From JAJRXR01 sp041987545 (GTDB lineage: Bacteria; Planctomycetota; Phycisphaerae; Phycisphaerales; UBA1924): a stretch of DNA of 64,000 bases. Shown piece by piece: positions 60,463-64,000 of this stretch; within the stretch, counting starts at the first letter, position 1; every line of letters starts with the position of its first letter. The stretch covers positions 124,001-188,000 of the forward strand of contig JBHIWH010000004.1 in the NCBI GenBank assembly GCA_041987545.1, read 5' to 3'. Made by a program: the position numbers and the translations under genes. The notes beneath the pieces were generated by a model, which was given only the letters and a program-made list of their open reading frames with translations, was not told the origin of the DNA and ran no database searches.

Positions 60463-62820
60463 CTACGGGCACCCCGCCCCGAACGCGCCGAGGAACGCCA
60501 GCACGTCGCTGAAGTCGAAGACGCCGACGGGCAGCGCCAGGTCCGCGGCTGGGTCCATCGCCGCGAAGGCGCTGAGGAATGCGATGATGTCCGTGAAGTC
60601 GAGCACGCCGAACGGCTCGCCCAAATCAGCGCCCGAGCACGGCGCATCAAGGAACGTGCTGTTCTCGAGCAGCAGCAAAGACCCCTGGCACCCGGACAAC
60701 GCGGCGACGACGTCGTCATCGCCATCCGCGTCGAAGTCCGCCAGCGCGACGCCCTGGGCCCCCGACCCCGCTCGCACGGGCTCCGTCGGCACAAACGTCT
60801 CTCCGGGGCCGCCGAGCAACACTACCAACTCGGCATCGGACGACCAGAGCTGTGCCTCCCCCGACACGACAAGATCGACGAATCCGTCGAGATTCACGTC
60901 CGCGGCGGCGAGGCGGGCATAGAAGACGCCTGAGGGCCCAGCAGACCGCAGCGATCCCATCGCATCGCCGGGGGCGCCCAGCCGGAACGTCACATCAGAG
61001 TCTCGGACATTGCACGCGATGACGTCGTCACGGCCGTCGCCGTCGATGTCGTGAACGACCATGTTGCCCGTGTACTCGCCCATGTTGAGGTTGTAGAGAT
61101 GCTGAAACGTGCCATCGCCTGATCCGAGGTAGAAGCGCGCCTGCCCCAGGTAGCCCTCGGCGAGCACCAGGTCGGCGTGCCCGTCGTCGTTGAAATCGCC
61201 CGACCCGATCGACGTGAAGTAGTCTTGCGGCCCGGTCGTCGTGATCGTCGCGTCGGCCTGGAATGCCCCCCCGCCGACCCCGAGCATGACGGTCGCCGTC
61301 TGCCCGGTTTCGACGCCGACGTCCAGTAGTCCATCCTCGTCGAAGTCGGCGAGTGTCAGCGCTCCCGCGCGGTGTCCGATCGAGGAAGTCACGGGTGGAC
61401 CGAAAGAGCCATCGCCCGCGCCGAGCACCGCGACCAGCACTTCAGCGCTGCTGTTCCCCATGACCAGATCCAGCACATTGTCGCCGTTGATGTCGGCCGC
61501 AACGATCCGATCGAGTCGGATCGGCGTCGTGTACTCGGCCCGAGGGAGGAACGACCCGTCCCCCGCGCCGAGCATGACGCCGACCGCCGACCCCGCGATA
61601 GGGAACGCGAGGTCCGCCAGCCCGTCGGAGTCGAAGTCGCCCGAGACGACGCCGCCGGCGCCGGCGTTGTCGATCGAACCGGGGAGCGCGTAGCCCGGGC
61701 CGTCCCACCCGACAAGAGGATGGAGGGCGGTCGGACTCGCCACAACGAGATCCGCCCGGCCGTCGCCGTTGGTCTCTGCGACAACGATGGCCTCGGCGTC
61801 CGTGCCTAGGTGACAGAACTGCACCGAGTCGAACGTGCCGTCGCCCAGCCCCAGGAGCACGGGGAACGAGGACGACGCGGTCGCGTTGACGAACAGGTCC
61901 GGGATCTCGTCCGCGTTGAAATCAAGGACGAGAAGATCCTCCGGCTGATTGCCCGCGAATCCCAGATCGAACTCGCCCTGGAACGTCCCGTCGCCGAACC
62001 CGATGAGCACGCTTACCGTGTCCTCGGAGAAGCTGGTCGTCGCGAGATCGGGCGCCCCGTCGCCATTGAAATCAGCCGCGACAATATCCTCCGGGGAGTC
62101 TTTGACGATGTACTCCAGCGGAGCCCCCAGTGTGCCATCGCCGGCGCCGAGCATGACCGAGACCGAGCCGTCGTTCGGATCAACTGCGCTGTTCCGGTTG
62201 GTGACGGCGACGTCGATGTTCCCGTCCCCATTGAGGTCAACGGCGACGACACCCGTCGTCACTCGCCCGACCAGATATGACACGGCGGTCTGCAGCGTCC
62301 CGTCCCCCGTGCCGAGCAGCACCGACACGTTCCCCTGCCGGCGAGACACAACAACATCCGGAAAGGTGTCGTTGTTCAGGTCGGCGACCGTCAGAGCGCT
62401 GATCAAGGCCCCGGCGATGTAGTCCTCGGGCGGGCCGAAATCGCCGCCCCCGAGTCCGAGCCAGACCCGCACCCTGCTCGTCCCCTCGGCGTGCGACACG
62501 AGGAGATCAACCTCCCCGTCCAAGTCCAGGTCCGCCAACGCGACGTCGTTGGGCCCGATACTGGTCGGAATCCTGGTCAACAACTCGAAGGCGCCCGCCC
62601 CGACGCCCAGGCAGATCGATGCATCGTCGCTCATGCCGTTCGCGGTTGCCAGATCATCGATCCCGTCGCCGTTCAAGTCGCCCGCAGCGATCGCCACGGT
62701 GTCGTCACCTGCTGGCAGGGGCCAGTCGTACGAGAACGGCGACTGCTGCGCGAAGACCACACCCGACGACGCCGTGATGGCACAGGCCGGGACGATACCG
62801 ATTGCCGCTCGCGCGTTCAT
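60463..62820 (-). CDS. Exported VCBS/FG-GAP repeat protein with GC-type dockerin tail
   Basis: A 785-residue exported protein; signal peptide MNARAAIGIVPACAITASSG up to VVFAQ. The body is about twelve FG-GAP/VCBS units with calcium-binding DxDxDG loops (GDLNGDGIDDLATA, DLDLDGEVDLLVS, VDLNGDGNIDVAVT, GDFDSDGLADLAFP, ADINGDNVLDLVM, DFNDDGHADLVLA, DIDGDGRDDVIAC), forming a beta-propeller. The tail is VLDFTDIIAFLSAFAAMDP and VFDFSDVLAFLGAFGAGCP. Calcium-dependent surface adhesion or binding is inferred. ATG at 62820. Confidence 0.88.
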   Translation of the reverse strand: MNARAAIGIVPACAITASSGVVFAQQSPFSYDWPLPAGDDTVAIAAGDLNGDGIDDLATANGMSDDASICLGVGAGAFELLTRIPTSIGPNDVALADLDLDGEVDLLVSHAEGTSRVRVWLGLGGGDFGPPEDYIAGALISALTVADLNNDTFPDVVVSRRQGNVSVLLGTGDGTLQTAVSYLVGRVTTGVVAVDLNGDGNIDVAVTNRNSAVDPNDGSVSVMLGAGDGTLGAPLEYIVKDSPEDIVAADFNGDGAPDLATTSFSEDTVSVLIGFGDGTFQGEFDLGFAGNQPEDLLVLDFNADEIPDLFVNATASSSFPVLLGLGDGTFDSVQFCHLGTDAEAIVVAETNGDGRADLVVASPTALHPLVGWDGPGYALPGSIDNAGAGGVVSGDFDSDGLADLAFPIAGSAVGVMLGAGDGSFLPRAEYTTPIRLDRIVAADINGDNVLDLVMGNSSAEVLVAVLGAGDGSFGPPVTSSIGHRAGALTLADFDEDGLLDVGVETGQTATVMLGVGGGAFQADATITTTGPQDYFTSIGSGDFNDDGHADLVLAEGYLGQARFYLGSGDGTFQHLYNLNMGEYTGNMVVHDIDGDGRDDVIACNVRDSDVTFRLGAPGDAMGSLRSAGPSGVFYARLAAADVNLDGFVDLVVSGEAQLWSSDAELVVLLGGPGETFVPTEPVRAGSGAQGVALADFDADGDDDVVAALSGCQGSLLLLENSTFLDAPCSGADLGEPFGVLDFTDIIAFLSAFAAMDPAADLALPVGVFDFSDVLAFLGAFGAGCP

Positions 62821-62977
62821 CTGTCGGCCCCTTGTGCTGTGCGCAGCGTACCCGCCCGACGCCGCGCTCCTCAACGACGACCACCCGAATCACGCCCCCT
62901 GGGGAGAGAACACCGCCGGCCGGCGGATCACCCGTGCTCCGGGGCCGCCCGCAGGCGGGCGGGAGTAGAGCTCGCCC

Positions 62978-63433
62978 TCACGCCTCGACCAGGCTCGTCA
63001 CGATGCGCAGATCCGACATGATCGTCCGGTGCACGGGGCACCGGTCCGCGATCTCGGCCAGCCGCGCCCGCTGCGCGTCGTCCAGGTCGCCCACGAGCTG
63101 CAGCTCGACGTCGATGTGCTCGAGCCTCGGCTCCGACTCGTCGCACCGCTCGCAGTCGTCGGCGTGGCGCCGCGAGTGCCGCAGCGAGACCGCGACGCGC
63201 TCCAGCGCCCAGCCCTTGCGGTCGGCGTACATCCGGAGCGTGATCGCCTTGCACGCGCCCAGCGAGGCCAGGAGCAGCTCGTAGGGCCCGGGGCCCTCGT
63301 CGGCGCCGCCCAGGCTCGCCGGCTCGTCGGCGACCAGCGCGTGCCCGCCGGCGAGGATCTCGGTCCGGTAGGGCGTCGTGCCGATCGTGACGACGACGCC
63401 GTCGGCCGCGCGGGTCTGGCTGCCGTCGCTCAC
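62978..63433 (-). CDS. OsmC family peroxide-reducing protein
   Basis: A 151-residue OsmC-like protein, GTG start at 63433. Redox cysteines Cys61 (LLASLGACKAITLRMYA) and Cys132 (ADRCPVHRTI) are in the expected places for peroxidatic and resolving cysteines. An extra CERC pair (Cys94, Cys97) sits in the loop between them, not part of the usual family. GTGA overlaps the TGA of the DUF1272 gene upstream. Probably detoxifies organic hydroperoxides in the cytoplasm. Confidence 0.88.
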   Translation of the reverse strand: MSDGSQTRAADGVVVTIGTTPYRTEILAGGHALVADEPASLGGADEGPGPYELLLASLGACKAITLRMYADRKGWALERVAVSLRHSRRHADDCERCDESEPRLEHIDVELQLVGDLDDAQRARLAEIADRCPVHRTIMSDLRIVTSLVEA

Positions 63434-63627
63434 GCCCGTCCCCCGCCCTCGGGCTCGGCCCGCCTGGGGCGGACGACCAGCTCGCCCGAGCAGTTCGGGC
63501 AGACGCGGCTCATCGCCTCGGCGCACGGGCCGCAGAACGTGCACTCGTGCGAGCAGATCCAGGCCTCGCCGATCGGCGAGAGCGTCTTGCCGCACCGCCC
63601 GCACGCGGTCTTCATCTCGAGCGTCAT
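63430..63627 (-). CDS. DUF1272 small zinc-binding protein
   Basis: A 65-residue protein: TACGRCGKTL, then WICSHECTFCGPCAEAM and VCPNCSGELVVRPRR, eight cysteines in four pairs plus His, a compact treble-zinc or double zinc-ribbon layout typical of DUF1272. Its stop overlaps the OsmC start, so the two are translated together; association of a metal-binding protein with a thiol peroxidase may reflect a shared oxidative-stress role. Second in-frame ATG four codons later. Confidence 0.85.
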   Translation of the reverse strand: MTLEMKTACGRCGKTLSPIGEAWICSHECTFCGPCAEAMSRVCPNCSGELVVRPRRAEPEGGGRA

Positions 63628-63666
63628 GGTTTGCCTCGCGGGATGACCGGGGACCCAGTCCGAGCC

Positions 63667-64000
63667 TCAGGAGCCAGCGTCGCCGTCCCCGCCGCGGGCC
63701 CCGGGTCCGTGCCTCGGGCAGCCGAGCATCGCACCGACGAACACACCGACCGCGCCGACGAACGGGTTGGCGAACGCGACCCAGTCCGGCTGCCGCGCCT
63801 TGCCCGCGGCGTCCATCAGCGGGACGTCGCCCGCGCGGACGAGGTCCTCCGGCGGGGGCTCGGGGGCGAACTGGTGCATCACCGCCAGCAGGAGCCCCAG
63901 GACGAGCACGAGCCCCGCGAGCGAGAGCACCGCCCCCTTCGAGTGCTTCGACACGATCGCGCACACGATCCCGCCCGTGATCGCGGCGACGACCCCGACC
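63667..64000 (-). CDS. Small hydrophobic membrane protein, 5' end outside the window
   Basis: The frame stays open to the right edge, so the N-terminus is missing (the GTG at 63966 is an internal candidate start). The visible part begins with a hydrophobic stretch (VGVVAAITGGIVCAI), then VLSLAGLVLVLGLLLAVMHQF, a Pro/Glu spacer, AFANPFVGAVGVFVGAMLGC and a Gly/Asp-rich tail. Likely three membrane segments. Unknown function; 39 bases from the DUF1272 gene and probably cotranscribed with it. Confidence 0.65.
   Translation of the reverse strand, partial: VGVVAAITGGIVCAIVSKHSKGAVLSLAGLVLVLGLLLAVMHQFAPEPPPEDLVRAGDVPLMDAAGKARQPDWVAFANPFVGAVGVFVGAMLGCPRHGPGARGGDGDAGS

Overview
The window is very GC-rich, with codon third positions almost all G or C. 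It looks like a chromosomal segment of a Phycisphaerae-type planctomycete. The strongest sign is four large exported proteins that end in a paired motif of the type VLDFSDVLAYLTAFGAMDP ... GCP (the GC-type dockerin tail known to me from Phycisphaerales). Supporting signs are two zinc-ribbon membrane or cytoplasmic proteins with planctomycete-style CxxC pairs, H1-like lysine/alanine-rich tails, scattered prepilin-like proteins, and an outer-membrane toolkit (LptE-like, BamD-like, TorF-like porin). I see no rRNA, tRNA, CRISPR array or insertion sequence. The gene content is mostly housekeeping and envelope functions, interrupted by a few short compositionally foreign patches.

Layout. 1-6.2 kb: partial unknown gene, membrane protein/amidohydrolase pair, a family 4 glycosyltransferase, a flavin reductase-like protein, an orphan mraZ with its own TGGG boxes, a 0.4-kb structured non-coding stretch ending in a strong terminator, then an SRPBCC/DUF3052-like pair. 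6.3-11.5 kb: small zinc-ribbon and DUF2007-like proteins, a prepilin-like protein plus a remnant of a second copy, a YjdF-like membrane protein, and an exported FG-GAP repeat protein. 11.6-19.5 kb: cyclophilin, aldo/keto reductase, an H1-tail/bactofilin fusion, a lipocalin, a GNAT, a voltage-gated K+ channel, a DUF1801 protein with an H1-like tail, and membrane proteins. 19-21.5 kb: an irregular zone with antisense overlaps, a G-rich tract, three stacked perfect hairpins and a low-GC unknown membrane-anchored gene.

21.5-25 kb: chaperonin cluster on the minus strand in the order receiver-like gene, groES, two small unknown genes, groEL. 25-31 kb: rmuC, zinc-ribbon membrane protein, a dockerin-tailed exported protein, FkbM methyltransferase and NADP-type glutamate dehydrogenase. 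30.9-37.9 kb, minus strand: two probable operons, one with a BamD-like gene overlapping lptE, the other ftsH, a trypsin-like/TPR protease, an M20 amidohydrolase and a lipoprotein. 38-43.4 kb: TlpA-like protein, metallophosphoesterase, a second low-GC patch with two unknown genes, a LysR regulator and a TPR-sulfotransferase. 43.5-49.2 kb: porin and two large beta-helix dockerin-tailed proteins. 49.4-64 kb: aconitase, a double-DTG aspartic protease, VOC protein, TerC, a bactofilin pair (one with a zinc ribbon), BioY, a pseudopilin, an 785-residue VCBS/FG-GAP dockerin protein, and OsmC overlapping DUF1272.

Working together (inference): many genes concern building and guarding a diderm envelope (LptE, BamD-like, porin, FtsH, trypsin-like protease, bactofilins, exported dockerin proteins). 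The items most worth following up are the H1-tail/bactofilin fusion, the two small paralogue-like genes inside groES-groEL, the orphan autoregulated mraZ with the structured RNA-like region behind it, and the low-GC gene next to the hairpin array at 20.15-21.5 kb. Functional names are from motif recognition only; no database search was possible.
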